From Bombilactobacillus folatiphilus (GTDB lineage Bacteria; Bacillota; Bacilli; Lactobacillales; Lactobacillaceae): DNA of 64,000 bases. Below are positions 17,148 through 26,589 of the stretch, piece by piece (within the stretch, counting starts at the first letter, position 1; the number at the start of each line of letters is the position of its first letter). Both the position numbers and the translations under genes were made by a program. The stretch covers positions 1,426,001-1,490,000 of the forward strand of contig NZ_CP093366.1 in assembly GCF_023380265.1 (NCBI RefSeq). Direction: 5' to 3'. Under the pieces are notes generated by a model, which saw nothing but the letters and a program-made list of their open reading frames with translations, was not told where the DNA came from and made no database searches.

Positions 17148-17963
17148 ATGGCAAACTGGCAAACTATCAAAACTTATTCAGAAATTTTATTTGAACGACA
17201 AGATCATATCGCCAAAATCACGATCAATCGCCCAGAAGTTCGCAATGCTTTTACCCCAGATACGATTCAGGAAATGATGGAAGCTTTTACTTACTGTCGT
17301 GATGATCAAAGTATCGGCGTCATAATCCTCACGGGACAAGGTGATTTAGCTTTTTGTTCAGGTGGCGACCAAAAAGTCCGCGGTAATGGTGGTTACGTTG
17401 GCAAAGATAAAGTTGCCCGCTTGAATGTCCTGGACCTGCAACATCTCATTCGTATCATCCCCAAGCCAGTCATTGCAATGGTTCGCGGTTGGTCAGTTGG
17501 TGGTGGTAATATTTTACAGCTTGTCTGTGATTTAACAATTGCCGCTGACAATGCTCAATTCATGCAAACGGGTCCTAAAGTCGGCAGTTTTGATGCTGGC
17601 TACGGTTCCGCTTATCTCGCCCGCGTCATTGGTCACAAACGGGCCAAAGAAGTTTGGTTTTTGTGCAAACCTTATTCCGCCCAGGAAGCTTACGAAATGG
17701 GCTGGATTAACAAGGTTGTTCCTTTGGCCGATGTCGAACAAGAAACTTTGGCTTGGTGTCACGAAATCCTCAAGAAATCCCCAACCGCTATTCGTTTCAT
17801 CAAGGCGGCCATGAATGCAGACACCGACGGTTTAGCTGGTTTACAGCAAATTGCGGGTGATTCCACCATGTTATTTTACGAAACAGATGAAGGCAAAGAA
17901 GGCCGCGACGCCTTTTTAGAAAAACGCGAACCGGACTTCGATAAATTCCCTAAATTCCCATAA
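17148..17963 (+). CDS. menB: 1,4-dihydroxy-2-naphthoyl-CoA synthase
   Basis: 271-residue crotonase-family enzyme that cyclises O-succinylbenzoyl-CoA in menaquinone synthesis. Visible: [26 protein letters not shown] (oxyanion-hole region and the MenB-specific insert), [21 protein letters not shown] and GSFDAGYGS. The length fits MenB rather than a general enoyl-CoA hydratase. CGAAAGGA precedes the ATG. Its promoter must lie within or over the divergent menI gene because the gap is just 28 bp. A terminator separates it from menE. Confidence 0.92.
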   Translation: MANWQTIKTYSEILFERQDHIAKITINRPEVRNAFTPDTIQEMMEAFTYCRDDQSIGVIILTGQGDLAFCSGGDQKVRGNGGYVGKDKVARLNVLDLQHLIRIIPKPVIAMVRGWSVGGGNILQLVCDLTIAADNAQFMQTGPKVGSFDAGYGSAYLARVIGHKRAKEVWFLCKPYSAQEAYEMGWINKVVPLADVEQETLAWCHEILKKSPTAIRFIKAAMNADTDGLAGLQQIAGDSTMLFYETDEGKEGRDAFLEKREPDFDKFPKFP

Positions 17964-17994
17964 TTTTAATTGTTTCTTCATTATAAATGAACTC

Positions 17995-18027
17995 ACTCCC
18001 AACTTTAATCTAAGTTAGGAGTTTTTT
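17995..18027 (+). terminator. intrinsic terminator between menB and menE
   Basis: ACTCCCAACTT, a six-base loop and AAGTTAGGAGT (one mismatch), followed by six Ts. It lies 18 bp before menE's ribosome site, so menE needs read-through or its own promoter. Confidence 0.75.
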
Positions 18028-18044
18028 ATCGAAAAGAGGGACTT

Positions 18045-19469
18045 ATGCAAACTTGGCTCAATAAACGCGCTAGCTTAGCACCACAGCAAATCGGTTTGTA
18101 CTATCAAGGACAATCTTACACTTTCCAACAAATCAAGCAATCCGTGCAACACCGCGCTCAACAATTAGTCACGCTCGGCGTCTCCACTCATGAACATGTG
18201 GGGATCTATGGTCAAAACACTTTTGAAAATTATCTCAATATCTTGGCGCTATTGCAATTAAACGCGACCATTGTTTTTTGTAATATTCGTCTAGCCTCCA
18301 CGGAACTGACTCAGCAATTGACCGATGCAAAAGTCAAAATGTGTCTCGTGGATCAAAATACTTGTCCAACCAACTTGGCTGACATTCATAATTTACAAGT
18401 TATTACGCTAGCATCGTTGCAACAACTCCAACCTACTGCTTTTGATGACGTGGACATTCAATTTCGTGACGTCGCTAGCCTCATGTATACATCGGGGACG
18501 ACCGGTCAACCCAAAGGCGTTCTGCAAACTTATGGTAACCATTGGGCTTCAGCGATGAACACTTTATTGAATTTTCAAGTCACCCAACAAGATTGCTGGC
18601 TTTGCGTCGTACCGTTATTTCACATTTCAGGCTTTTCAATTGTCCTGCGGTCATTAATTTACGGAATTCCATTGTATTTAGTGGAGCACTTTGACGCACA
18701 AATATGCCACCGACTCTTGGTTGACCAGCCGATCACCATTATGTCCGTTGTCCCCACGATGTTGCAGGAATTATTAGCCCACAATGTGTCACATCAACCT
18801 TACAATGACGCTTTTCGTTTAATGTTTTTGGGTGGTGCCCCGCTCAATTCAACTTTGTTAACGCAGTGCCAACAACAACACATTCTGGTCGTCCAATCTT
18901 ACGGCATGACCGAAACTTGCTCTAATGTCGTGGCACTCAACAATGCCGACGCTCAGCGCAAACAAGGTTCCTGTGGACAAGCCTTGTTCACCAATCAAAT
19001 TCGCATTGCCGACACTGGCGAAATTCAACTCAAATCACCCGCACTAACGCCGGGTTACTGGCATCAAGCCGAGCGCTGGCAAGCTAAATTGACGACTGAT
19101 GATTGGTTTCAAACGGGAGATGTTGGTTATTTAGATGATGAAAATTTTCTATTCATCAAAGGTCGTTTGGACGATATGTTCGTGTCTGGTGGGGAAAATA
19201 TTTTCCCGAATGAAATTGAAAATGTTTATCAACAAATCCCCCAAATCCAAGAAATCGGCGTTACTTCCAAACCTGATCTTAAATGGGGCGCGGTCCCGGT
19301 GGCTTATCTGGTCGGCAATGATGTACCGACAGCAGACGAACTGATTGCTTTTGGACGCAAAAATCTAGCGCACTACAAAGTTCCGGTAGCCTTTCATCAA
19401 GTCGACCAACTCCCCCATAATAGTAGTGGCAAACTCTTACGTCGAAAGTTAATCAATTTAGTCTTTTAA
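18045..19469 (+). CDS. menE: o-succinylbenzoate-CoA ligase
   Basis: 474-residue acyl-adenylate-forming enzyme that activates o-succinylbenzoate with CoA, the step before MenB. Visible: P-loop YTSGTTGQPKG (residues about 147-157), the adenine-binding YGMTET, the GDVGYLD motif, GRLDDMFVSGGENIFPNEIE at the domain hinge, and the catalytic lysine in NSSGKLLRRKL near the end. Starts after AAGAGGG. Genes for the earlier chorismate steps and for prenylation are absent from this window. Confidence 0.9.
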   Translation: MQTWLNKRASLAPQQIGLYYQGQSYTFQQIKQSVQHRAQQLVTLGVSTHEHVGIYGQNTFENYLNILALLQLNATIVFCNIRLASTELTQQLTDAKVKMCLVDQNTCPTNLADIHNLQVITLASLQQLQPTAFDDVDIQFRDVASLMYTSGTTGQPKGVLQTYGNHWASAMNTLLNFQVTQQDCWLCVVPLFHISGFSIVLRSLIYGIPLYLVEHFDAQICHRLLVDQPITIMSVVPTMLQELLAHNVSHQPYNDAFRLMFLGGAPLNSTLLTQCQQQHILVVQSYGMTETCSNVVALNNADAQRKQGSCGQALFTNQIRIADTGEIQLKSPALTPGYWHQAERWQAKLTTDDWFQTGDVGYLDDENFLFIKGRLDDMFVSGGENIFPNEIENVYQQIPQIQEIGVTSKPDLKWGAVPVAYLVGNDVPTADELIAFGRKNLAHYKVPVAFHQVDQLPHNSSGKLLRRKLINLVF

Positions 19470-19523
19470 TTGTGAGCAATTTTGCTTATGATAAAGAATA
19501 GTTATTAATCAGTAGGTGAAAAA

Positions 19524-20054
19524 ATGAAGTCATATTATCGACAATTTAATTGGTATCGCTGGCTGCGAATCATCTTCTTAGCGTTAGCGGGACTTATTAT
19601 TTTCTTGAATCCTGATAAAAGTTTGAACACTATTTTGTATCTGATTTCCGCGTATTTAATTGGAGTAGGTTTAATCGCTCTGCACGATGGCTGGTTGCTA
19701 TCCAAAAGTCACAGTGACAATAACAGCCCGTACACCACCGCCGTCATTTGCTTCTTGTTGGCCTTGTTAATCTTCCCCATCGCACACTTATTGTTACCGT
19801 TGTTGCCCGTCTTGTTAGGGATTATCCTATTAATTAACGGCGTCAATCAATTTTTTTCTGCGCGGGCCAACCGCCATTATGTCAACGTGACGCCATGGTG
19901 GGATTATCTGTATTCGGGCTTATTAGTTTTAGTGGGGATTGCCCTAGTTTTCAATCCATTTGATATGTTACGCTTTTTCTTTCGAATTCTCGGCGTGGGC
20001 TTGATGGTGCTGGCGGTAATGGAATTTATTAATACCAAGCTTTATAAAAAATAA
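19524..20054 (+). CDS. DUF308 (HdeD-like) membrane protein
   Basis: 176 residues with six hydrophobic helices in two repeated triplets, the DUF308/HdeD pattern (YRWLRIIFLALAGLIIFLNP, then a similar YLYSGLLVLVGIALVFNPF). HdeD is linked to acid resistance in E. coli; the role in Gram-positive members is not established. AGGTG precedes the ATG. A terminator follows directly. Confidence 0.8.
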   Translation: MKSYYRQFNWYRWLRIIFLALAGLIIFLNPDKSLNTILYLISAYLIGVGLIALHDGWLLSKSHSDNNSPYTTAVICFLLALLIFPIAHLLLPLLPVLLGIILLINGVNQFFSARANRHYVNVTPWWDYLYSGLLVLVGIALVFNPFDMLRFFFRILGVGLMVLAVMEFINTKLYKK

Positions 20055-20096
20055 AAAACGTTGTGCCCAAAATTGGTGGCTAAACGTTTTTATTTT
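20053..20096 (+). terminator. intrinsic terminator
   Basis: AAAACGTT and AACGTTTT with an inner GCC/GGC pair, followed by a T-rich tail. It lies at the end of the DUF308 gene and just before the end of the convergent dehydrogenase gene, so it may act in both directions. Confidence 0.7.
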
Positions 20097-20104
20097 GTCT
20101 TAAT

Positions 20105-21058
20105 TTAATTAACTTGATTGGCTAAAGTTTGACCTTGGCTAAATAAAATCAAATTGTGCGCTGCTTCGGCAACGGTCGCTGTCCGCGCTTCTTGAGTGGC
20201 AGTCCCTGCATGGGGGGTCAGCACCACATTATCTAACTTTAGTAAATCTTTTGGAACTTGCGGCTCATCAACAAACACATCTAAACCTGCGCCCGCAATT
20301 TGACCTTGGCTCAAGGCTACCGCCAAGTCACTTTGATTAACCAAAGCGCCCCGTGCCGTATTGATAAAATAAGCCGTCGACTTCATTTTGGTAAATACAG
20401 CCGCATTAAAGATACCTGCTGTTTCCGCCGTAGCTGGAGCGTGCAACGATAAAACATCGGCTTGTTGCACCAAAGTATCAAAATCAACATACTGAGCTTG
20501 GAAATTGGCTTCTTGATCCACAGATAATTGATGACGATTATGATAAATAATTTTCATCCCCAATGCCTGCGCATATTGGGCCAACTGTTGCCCAATTTTC
20601 CCCATACCATAAATACCTAGCGTTTTACCGGGCAAATTCATGCCTTGATTCACAACTTGATTGGTATCTACCCAAGTTCCTTGCTGCATTTTCCGATCAT
20701 AAAAATCAACTTTGCGAACCACATTTAACAGCAACGCCAAGGCCATCTCGGCTGTGGGTTGGCGCACGGCATGCGGCGCATTTGTCACCACAATGCCCTT
20801 TTTCGTTGCATAAACCACGTCAATATGATCAAAACCTGCACCATTAGCCGTGATAATTTTTAAATTCACACCTGCATCAATTAATTCACGGTCAGCCGCC
20901 AGACCCATCAGCAACAAACCGTCATAATCTTTCAAATGCGCTAAGACCCACGCTCGTGTTGTCAATTGCGGATTATACGTGACGTCACAAATTTGCTTTA
21001 ATGCAGCCAGACCAGTTTCGGGAACGGTTCCTGTCACCAAAATTTTCAGCTTTTTCAT
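20105..21058 (-). CDS. D-isomer-specific 2-hydroxyacid dehydrogenase
   Basis: 317-residue NAD-dependent dehydrogenase of the formate/glycerate/lactate family. The Rossmann motif GIYGMGKIGQQLA is in the middle, NTARGALVNQ and the catalytic DEPQ-TPHAG region (acid and histidine) follow. GGAGGAA precedes the ATG. It sits 35 bp after the amidohydrolase gene on the same strand, so the two probably form an operon acting on one substrate, perhaps hydrolysis followed by reduction or oxidation of a 2-oxo or hydroxy acid. Substrate unknown. Confidence 0.85.
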   Translation of the reverse strand: MKKLKILVTGTVPETGLAALKQICDVTYNPQLTTRAWVLAHLKDYDGLLLMGLAADRELIDAGVNLKIITANGAGFDHIDVVYATKKGIVVTNAPHAVRQPTAEMALALLLNVVRKVDFYDRKMQQGTWVDTNQVVNQGMNLPGKTLGIYGMGKIGQQLAQYAQALGMKIIYHNRHQLSVDQEANFQAQYVDFDTLVQQADVLSLHAPATAETAGIFNAAVFTKMKSTAYFINTARGALVNQSDLAVALSQGQIAGAGLDVFVDEPQVPKDLLKLDNVVLTPHAGTATQEARTATVAEAAHNLILFSQGQTLANQVN

Positions 21059-21093
21059 TAATATTGTTCCTCCAGCTTGTTTCTACTTTGATT

Positions 21094-22059
21094 TTACCGC
21101 AACATCGGGTCACTCGCATCTTGCATGGCTTGCACATTTTGCGGTTTAAAATAAATCCGCTGAGCATTGTTATACATCACATTGGTCAACTCCGTTGCCG
21201 TAAAAAGATCCGTCGCTTCTAACCAAGTTGCCAAATTATGATAAGAATTAAATGTCGCCGACCACGGTGCGTCCGTACCCCAAAAAATGCGTTGCGCTCC
21301 CAAAATTTGCTTGGCTAAACGCACATCTTTTTGACAGCGAGGAAATGGAAAATCCGTTTCGCCTTCAATATCTTGAATTGCCGAAATATCCGTCGCAATA
21401 TTTTCGTACGGCGCCCATTGCGTTAACGCATTCTCTAAGCGCGCCAAATGATCCGCATTCGGAAACGACAAATGACACACCACAAAATCTAATTGGGGAT
21501 AACGCTTGGCCAAAGTAGCCATCGCCTCCGGTTGATAACTCAATTGACTGGCGTCACCATAATCGACCGTCACCACAAATCCCGGATAATCTGCCAAATA
21601 ATGAAAAATACGTCCGACATCGGGATCCAGATCTAACCTAAATGGTTGATGATAACCATGCAAACCGCCACCTTGACTAATTTCGAACTTAATGGCTCGA
21701 AAACCCAAATCTTCAACATGCCGCTGCACAATTGGCATTGCTTGTTCCATAAACGGATCCACAGAAAAAGCCGCCACAAAACGCTCAGGATACTTTTTGA
21801 CACTTTGGTAAGCATAATAATTCTGATAACCATTCAAACTGCCCTGCAATAACACCGCCTTATCAATCCCATTATCATCCAAAACCTTCAGCGCTGCTTC
21901 CGCCAAAAAATTATCGTCACCCCAGCCATCGGGAATTAATTTCACCAGTGTACCATCATCCCAAATAGTTTGACCGTGACCTAACGGAGTCATCCGCCCC
22001 TTGCCGTTTAGCCCCGCAATCGCCCGCACCAAATGTAAATGCCCGTCAATTTTTTTCAT
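21094..22059 (-). CDS. amidohydrolase-2 family metal-dependent hydrolase
   Basis: 321 residues, TIM-barrel amidohydrolase. DGHLHL at the N-terminus is the first metal-binding motif, FVVCHLSFPN holds a further histidine, and FWGTDAPW contains the conserved catalytic aspartate. Family members act as decarboxylases or lactonases on cyclic and aromatic acids. A GGGAAGAG site precedes the ATG. First gene of a two-gene unit with the hydroxyacid dehydrogenase. Confidence 0.8.
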   Translation of the reverse strand: MKKIDGHLHLVRAIAGLNGKGRMTPLGHGQTIWDDGTLVKLIPDGWGDDNFLAEAALKVLDDNGIDKAVLLQGSLNGYQNYYAYQSVKKYPERFVAAFSVDPFMEQAMPIVQRHVEDLGFRAIKFEISQGGGLHGYHQPFRLDLDPDVGRIFHYLADYPGFVVTVDYGDASQLSYQPEAMATLAKRYPQLDFVVCHLSFPNADHLARLENALTQWAPYENIATDISAIQDIEGETDFPFPRCQKDVRLAKQILGAQRIFWGTDAPWSATFNSYHNLATWLEATDLFTATELTNVMYNNAQRIYFKPQNVQAMQDASDPMLR

Positions 22060-22127
22060 AATAATCTCTTCCCTTTCAACGCACTAGCTTGCTTACATTG
22101 TAGGTGACCATTGAGGCTTGTCAACAC

Positions 22128-22159
22128 AAAAAGACATGCTACTTTAAGCATGTCTTTTT
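22128..22159. terminator. bidirectional intrinsic terminator
   Basis: A perfect 13-bp stem, AAAAAGACATGCT and AGCATGTCTTTTT, with a six-base loop. It stands just past the natural end (22167) of the minus-strand WxL-like pseudogene and would end that transcript. Confidence 0.9.
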
Positions 22160-22166
22160 ACCGTAA

Positions 22167-24815
22167 TTACCCGGGGACATTCTCAATTGTATATGTCAGA
22201 TTTGCCGTATAGCGATCCGCCGTCAAGGAAGAATCACTATCGGGCATAATCAATTTAATCTGTGAGTTAAGTTACCTGCACCGTCATCAAAGTCAAACGT
22301 CTTCGACGCAGAATTGACTTGCGACTGCTGAAACAATGTTACTTTTTCACCATCAGGACTTAAATTAATTGCCGACGTCGTATTGCCTCTTAATTGAAAA
22401 GATAATTGAGCGTTTGCTAAACCTTTTTGAACTTGACTATGCCGAAATGGCGCCAAACTCAGCGTCACTTCGTAAGGAGGATAACCAACATTAGGATTTC
22501 TCGTATCCTGAATGGTCAGTTGATTGGCTCCCGTTTGATTCTTATAAGTGACATTTGGTTTAAACAGCAACGATTGCTTGCCAAAATTAATATCGGGCAA
22601 CTTGGTAAATTGCAAATGTTGCAATTGATCCACTAAAACTAAATTAGCAGTGGTCGTAGATCCTTTCGTAACCTCAAGTTCATTGGTTAAATAATATTTT
22701 TTGCCATTAATCGTCGTCGATGCGGCCATCAAAGCCAAGCCTGTATTAGTCACCGTCGGAATTTTATCCTGCGTCTGACTTGCATCAATCCCCAGATAAT
22801 ACTTGCCAGGGAAAAGCTCACCAAAATTGAACTGCCCTTACGCATCAGTCGTCGCAGTTGTGAGGACTTTTTTCGAGCCGCTCGCATCAGTTGTCAACAA
22901 CGTAACCGGTACATTGGCCATTTTAGACTCCGTCGCTTCCAATGTGCCATCTTGATTATCATCCTGCCAAACCGTTCCGCCCAGCGGTCCCGCTGTATAC
23001 AAATCAACGGTATTCGTTGTCGAAAGATTGTTGTCATTGTCCACAGCCAGCGCATGTAAATACCGTTGGTCTTGCGGAATATTCGCCGTAGCTTGCGAAT
23101 TGTCATCCGATGCACTCACAAAATGCAGATTTTTTTGAAGACTATCTGCCGTAATATTCCCCTCGGCACCTTTATTTGGATTAATTTGAGTATTAGGATC
23201 ATCATCTACACACTAAATATAACCTTTTAGACCACTATGAATTTTTTGTTTCACTACATCAGACATCAACTGCTTCGAGCTTCCCGACTGTTTGGCTAGC
23301 ACCCGATAGTAATAATAAGATGATTGATCAGGAGATATAGCCTGACCGCTACTACTATCAAAAACCTCAGTCGTCCCAGTATTTGATATCATCGGCGCAT
23401 TCGGGTTGGCTGTGTCTTTCAAAGTACGATCCTCACCAGTCGTTGTCGTGTCTAAAGTACTGGTATAATAGATCATATTGGCAATCACCATCGCCTCTTC
23501 TGGAGTACATTGCCCGCTAGCGTGCCCCGTTTGAATCATCGCATAATTATTTATTGGTGGTTAAATAAGCATTATCATCACCAATGGCATCTGTCGGATT
23601 TGTCGTGATCCCAGCGTATTCGCTACTCTCATATGGTTTAGTTTTGTGCAAATAACCAATGCTAACCAGTTGACCATGATGTGGATCATTCGGATCCGAT
23701 TTTCCCCATGAATAATAAGGCGGTCCTACATATTGCATCCACCGTTGGGCACCACTGTCGTTGTTATACATATAAAATTGACCTTCATCGTGCGAAGGCG
23801 AAACGTTAAAAACATTGGCATGCCCATTTTGAAATAAATCATTCGGATACTTGGTTAGTAAACCATTTTTTAATTCTGGCGTAAATTCAATTTGTTGAGA
23901 ACCCATTTTGGTCGGATAACCAGCATTCACCGTTACCGATTTAATGCCCAATTTATTTGCAAAACTAGCATAATTCGGATGAAAAGTATTCCGAACGGTA
24001 TCATGCCCAAAAATCACGGAACGACCCGTATTTCCAAACGTTTGTACTGCCGTTAAGGTTGCCGCACTAAGATCGTCGCCGCCCACATCGTGCGAGCCAA
24101 AGTAAAGGCAATCATAATCATATTGGCCAGCACTATCTTTCAAATAAGCACTGGGATTGGCATTAAAAGCGGTCATGGACACCGGCGTCGCATCAATTAA
24201 ACCACCGGAAACCAACTGGCCATCAGGCGTATTTTGATTAAGCCAATCCTTTAAAAAATTACCGTCATCAGGATAAACATTTAACACTTTCACCTTTTTA
24301 CCATAATTAGTCGGCGTATTTTTCCAATCTAAATTGAAAATATTAGCTTCGTCGGCTGTTCCTTGCGCTTTTTGAACAACATAACCATCGGACAGATTAG
24401 CCAGCGGATCCCAGTCTAATTTGGTCACCCAAGTATTTGTAGCAGGATCAAAACCCGCCGAAGTTGTTAGATGAAAGTCCCCCGAACTGACCGTTGTTCC
24501 CGTAACATGATGCTGCAGATTCGCCATATCAGTATCCGTCAATAGTTGATCGAATGAACTTTGTTTCAACAATGATGAAAATTTGGCGTCTGGTGACACG
24601 GATTGTGCACCAGTTCCCGCAGTCATATTCTGCAAATTGGTATGTAAAAAAAATAAAATCGTCAGGCTTAGAATTAAAATTCGAAGTACTTTTTTCGCAA
24701 AATAATGCCTCTCATGATAGAACAATTGTTTAGATTGATGTGTGAAAAAATTATAGCACACAAACATAAATCTGAATATAATATTCAAATCAATTTTTAA
24801 GTTATTTATTGACAA
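22167..24815 (-). pseudogene. decayed WxL-like surface protein (DUF5057 region, SdrD-B-like repeat)
   Basis: Four collinear minus-strand pieces make one former protein of about 860 residues. Piece 1 (to 23547) has a signal-peptide-like helix, then a DUF5057-type region (VKVLNVYPDDGNFLKDWL, YLKDSAGQYDYDCLYFGSHD, VIFGHDT). A frameshift near 23545 leads to AMIQTGHASGQCTPEEAMV, which continues that domain. An in-frame TAG at 23213 and TAA at 22838 interrupt it; between them lies GGTVWQDDNQDGTLEATESK, an SdrD-B/CnaB-like repeat. A last frameshift near 22262 precedes the WxL-like end YTANLTYTIENVPG. The start is uncertain: the 24815 ATG lacks a ribosome site, and an ATG at 24715 would be in frame only with one more A in the A6 run nearby. 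Confidence 0.75.
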
Positions 24816-24984
24816 TAATCACTATAAAACCAGTAGCACCAACTATTTTAGTTAATTTACGCAATATGCTTAATAAAAATAATTTTTAGTTAAATTATTT
24901 TGTTAAAAAATTAATTTACATAGCATTGATATCGTTCTCTTGCACATTTTTAACAAAAATATTTGATCCTCGCATCAATTTCTA

Positions 24985-25043
24985 TAAAAAAATAAAGCAT
25001 TTTCACTGCCTTAAATACTTCTGCAATGAAAAATGCTTTATTT
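24985..25043 (-). terminator. strong intrinsic terminator of the 29-residue peptide gene
   Basis: On the minus strand AAATAAAGCATTTTTCATTGC pairs with GCAGTGAAAATGCTTTATTT (about 20 bp, one bulge), described here as two arms at 25023-25043 and 24990-25009, followed by a T-run. It begins about 15 bp past the peptide stop codon. Confidence 0.9.
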
Positions 25044-25057
25044 ATTTCTGTAAATAA

Positions 25058-25147
25058 TTATTTAAAGATGTTAAAAAAGCCACCAATATTTTGTAAAATA
25101 CCAGAACCCATATTTAAAGCACCTTGTACAATATCAACCCATGACAT
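25058..25147 (-). CDS. 29-residue amphipathic peptide (PSM- or leaderless-bacteriocin-like)
   Basis: Short ORF with a complete transcription unit: a promoter at 25178-25207, GGGAGGTG eight bases before the ATG, and a strong terminator. The peptide starts MSWVDIVQGALN and ends GGFFNIFK; it is nearly uncharged, rich in Ile, Val, Phe and Gly, and plausibly an amphipathic helix. It has no leader peptide or double-glycine site. The MSW start and size recall leaderless bacteriocins and phenol-soluble modulins, but I recognise no family. No immunity or dedicated transport gene is adjacent; the next gene upstream is a PTS EIIC in the same direction, 84 bp away. Confidence 0.7.
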   Translation of the reverse strand: MSWVDIVQGALNMGSGILQNIGGFFNIFK

Positions 25148-25177
25148 GTCAGCTTCACCTCCCCAAAAAACAAAACA

Positions 25178-25207
25178 ATTATACCCAAAATGCACTTCAC
25201 TTGACAA
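25178..25207 (-). promoter_or_regulatory. promoter of the 29-residue peptide gene
   Basis: On the minus strand TTGTCA, 18 bp, then a perfect -10 TATAAT, about 30 bp before the start codon. It lies directly after the EIIC stop codon, so the peptide gene is expressed separately from the PTS operon. Confidence 0.75.
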
Positions 25208-25230
25208 GAAATATACCCTGTGAATTCATT

Positions 25231-26589
25231 CTAGCTTTGTCCTTCTACATTATTATGCAGTTCATCTTGATATAACTTTTGATCATACATTTTGAAAAAT
25301 GGATAATAAATAACGATTGATAACACCAAGTTCACTAAAGCAATCACCAAAGCCATGAAATTACCACTTGTGCCAATAAACGCCCCCACACCGACGGGCA
25401 AAATCCATGCAATCGCCGCATTCACATATCCGACCCAATGTAATTTAATCGCCAAATAGGCCACTGAAGCAAGCACCATTGGATTGATGATAAATGGAAT
25501 AATCAAATATGGATTATACACAATTGGAGCACCAAAAATCACTGGTTCATTAATATTAAAAATCGCCGGCAAAATAGCGGTTTTGCCTAACGTTTTTAGT
25601 TGAGCAGACTTGGAACGTGTCAACATCAACAAGACTAACCCCAAAGTTCCACCAGCGCCACCAATAAAGACCCACATATTAATGAAGTCACCCGCAAAAA
25701 TATTATGTTGCCCATTAATATTTTCGGTCAGTGTCACCAACAAAATTGGATTCACAAAACTGTTTTTGATAATCGCGGTGCCATGGACTCCGACCGCCCA
25801 CAACAAATGAATCAACAATAAAATGACTAACATGCCCAGCCACGAACCGGTTAAATCTTTGACAAAACTAAATGGTGCAGACAACAGTTGATGCAAATCC
25901 GTATGGAAATAACCTAAGATAATATCAATACCGATCATTACCACCGCCACTAGAATTGACGGAATTAACGACGCAAACGACCGGCTGACACCTTCAGGTA
26001 CGCCGGCAGGCATTTTAATCGTCACATTTTTATTCACGCATAACCGATATAATTGCACCGCAATGATCCCGGTGATAATTGCAATAAAAATTCCCACGCC
26101 GCCAAAGCGCGACAACCAACCGTTGACCATTGCGACACCACCAACCGAATAATTGTGGGCACCAACTACCTGATCACTGCCAACAGCGACGCCATTTTTC
26201 CAAGAAATCGTTGGAATCGTCAATAAGAAAGCGAATAAAGACAGCAACGCCCCAGTAAAGGCATTGAGCTGCTCTTCACCAGCTTTGCGATATTGTTCCA
26301 CATAGTAATAACCGAGCGAAACCGAATAATACAGCGCAATGGAACCCAAAGCCATCGTGTTGCCTAGCATATAAAAGCCACTGAATTTTAACAATGTATG
26401 TTTCAAAAACGGTGCCGCAAACGGCAAAATTTGCGGTAAGTTATTCAGAATTAAAAAGATTGACGCTACAATCGTAAAAGGAACGGCCGCCAAACTAGCA
26501 TCCATGATACCGTTGATGACTTTGGTATTCGCCAATTTATTTAATGGCGGTAGTAAATATTTGTTTAAAAAATTAAAGATGGCTTTCAT
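25231..26589 (-). CDS. PTS EIIC, lactose/cellobiose family
   Basis: 452-residue membrane permease domain with about ten helices. NINEPVIFGAPIVYNPYLI (written here in one stretch of 19) is the EIIC signature loop of the Lac/Cel family. It lacks fused EIIA or EIIB domains, so partner proteins must be supplied from elsewhere. Its ATG overlaps the stop of the preceding 6-phospho-beta-glucosidase gene by 4 bp (ATGA). Likely substrates are cellobiose, salicin or arbutin-type beta-glucosides. Confidence 0.9.
   Translation of the reverse strand: MKAIFNFLNKYLLPPLNKLANTKVINGIMDASLAAVPFTIVASIFLILNNLPQILPFAAPFLKHTLLKFSGFYMLGNTMALGSIALYYSVSLGYYYVEQYRKAGEEQLNAFTGALLSLFAFLLTIPTISWKNGVAVGSDQVVGAHNYSVGGVAMVNGWLSRFGGVGIFIAIITGIIAVQLYRLCVNKNVTIKMPAGVPEGVSRSFASLIPSILVAVVMIGIDIILGYFHTDLHQLLSAPFSFVKDLTGSWLGMLVILLLIHLLWAVGVHGTAIIKNSFVNPILLVTLTENINGQHNIFAGDFINMWVFIGGAGGTLGLVLLMLTRSKSAQLKTLGKTAILPAIFNINEPVIFGAPIVYNPYLIIPFIINPMVLASVAYLAIKLHWVGYVNAAIAWILPVGVGAFIGTSGNFMALVIALVNLVLSIVIYYPFFKMYDQKLYQDELHNNVEGQS

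Noticed and set aside
25026-25223. 65-codon plus-strand ORF
   Set aside because: It is antisense to the 29-residue peptide unit, begins inside that unit's terminator, and has no ribosome site.
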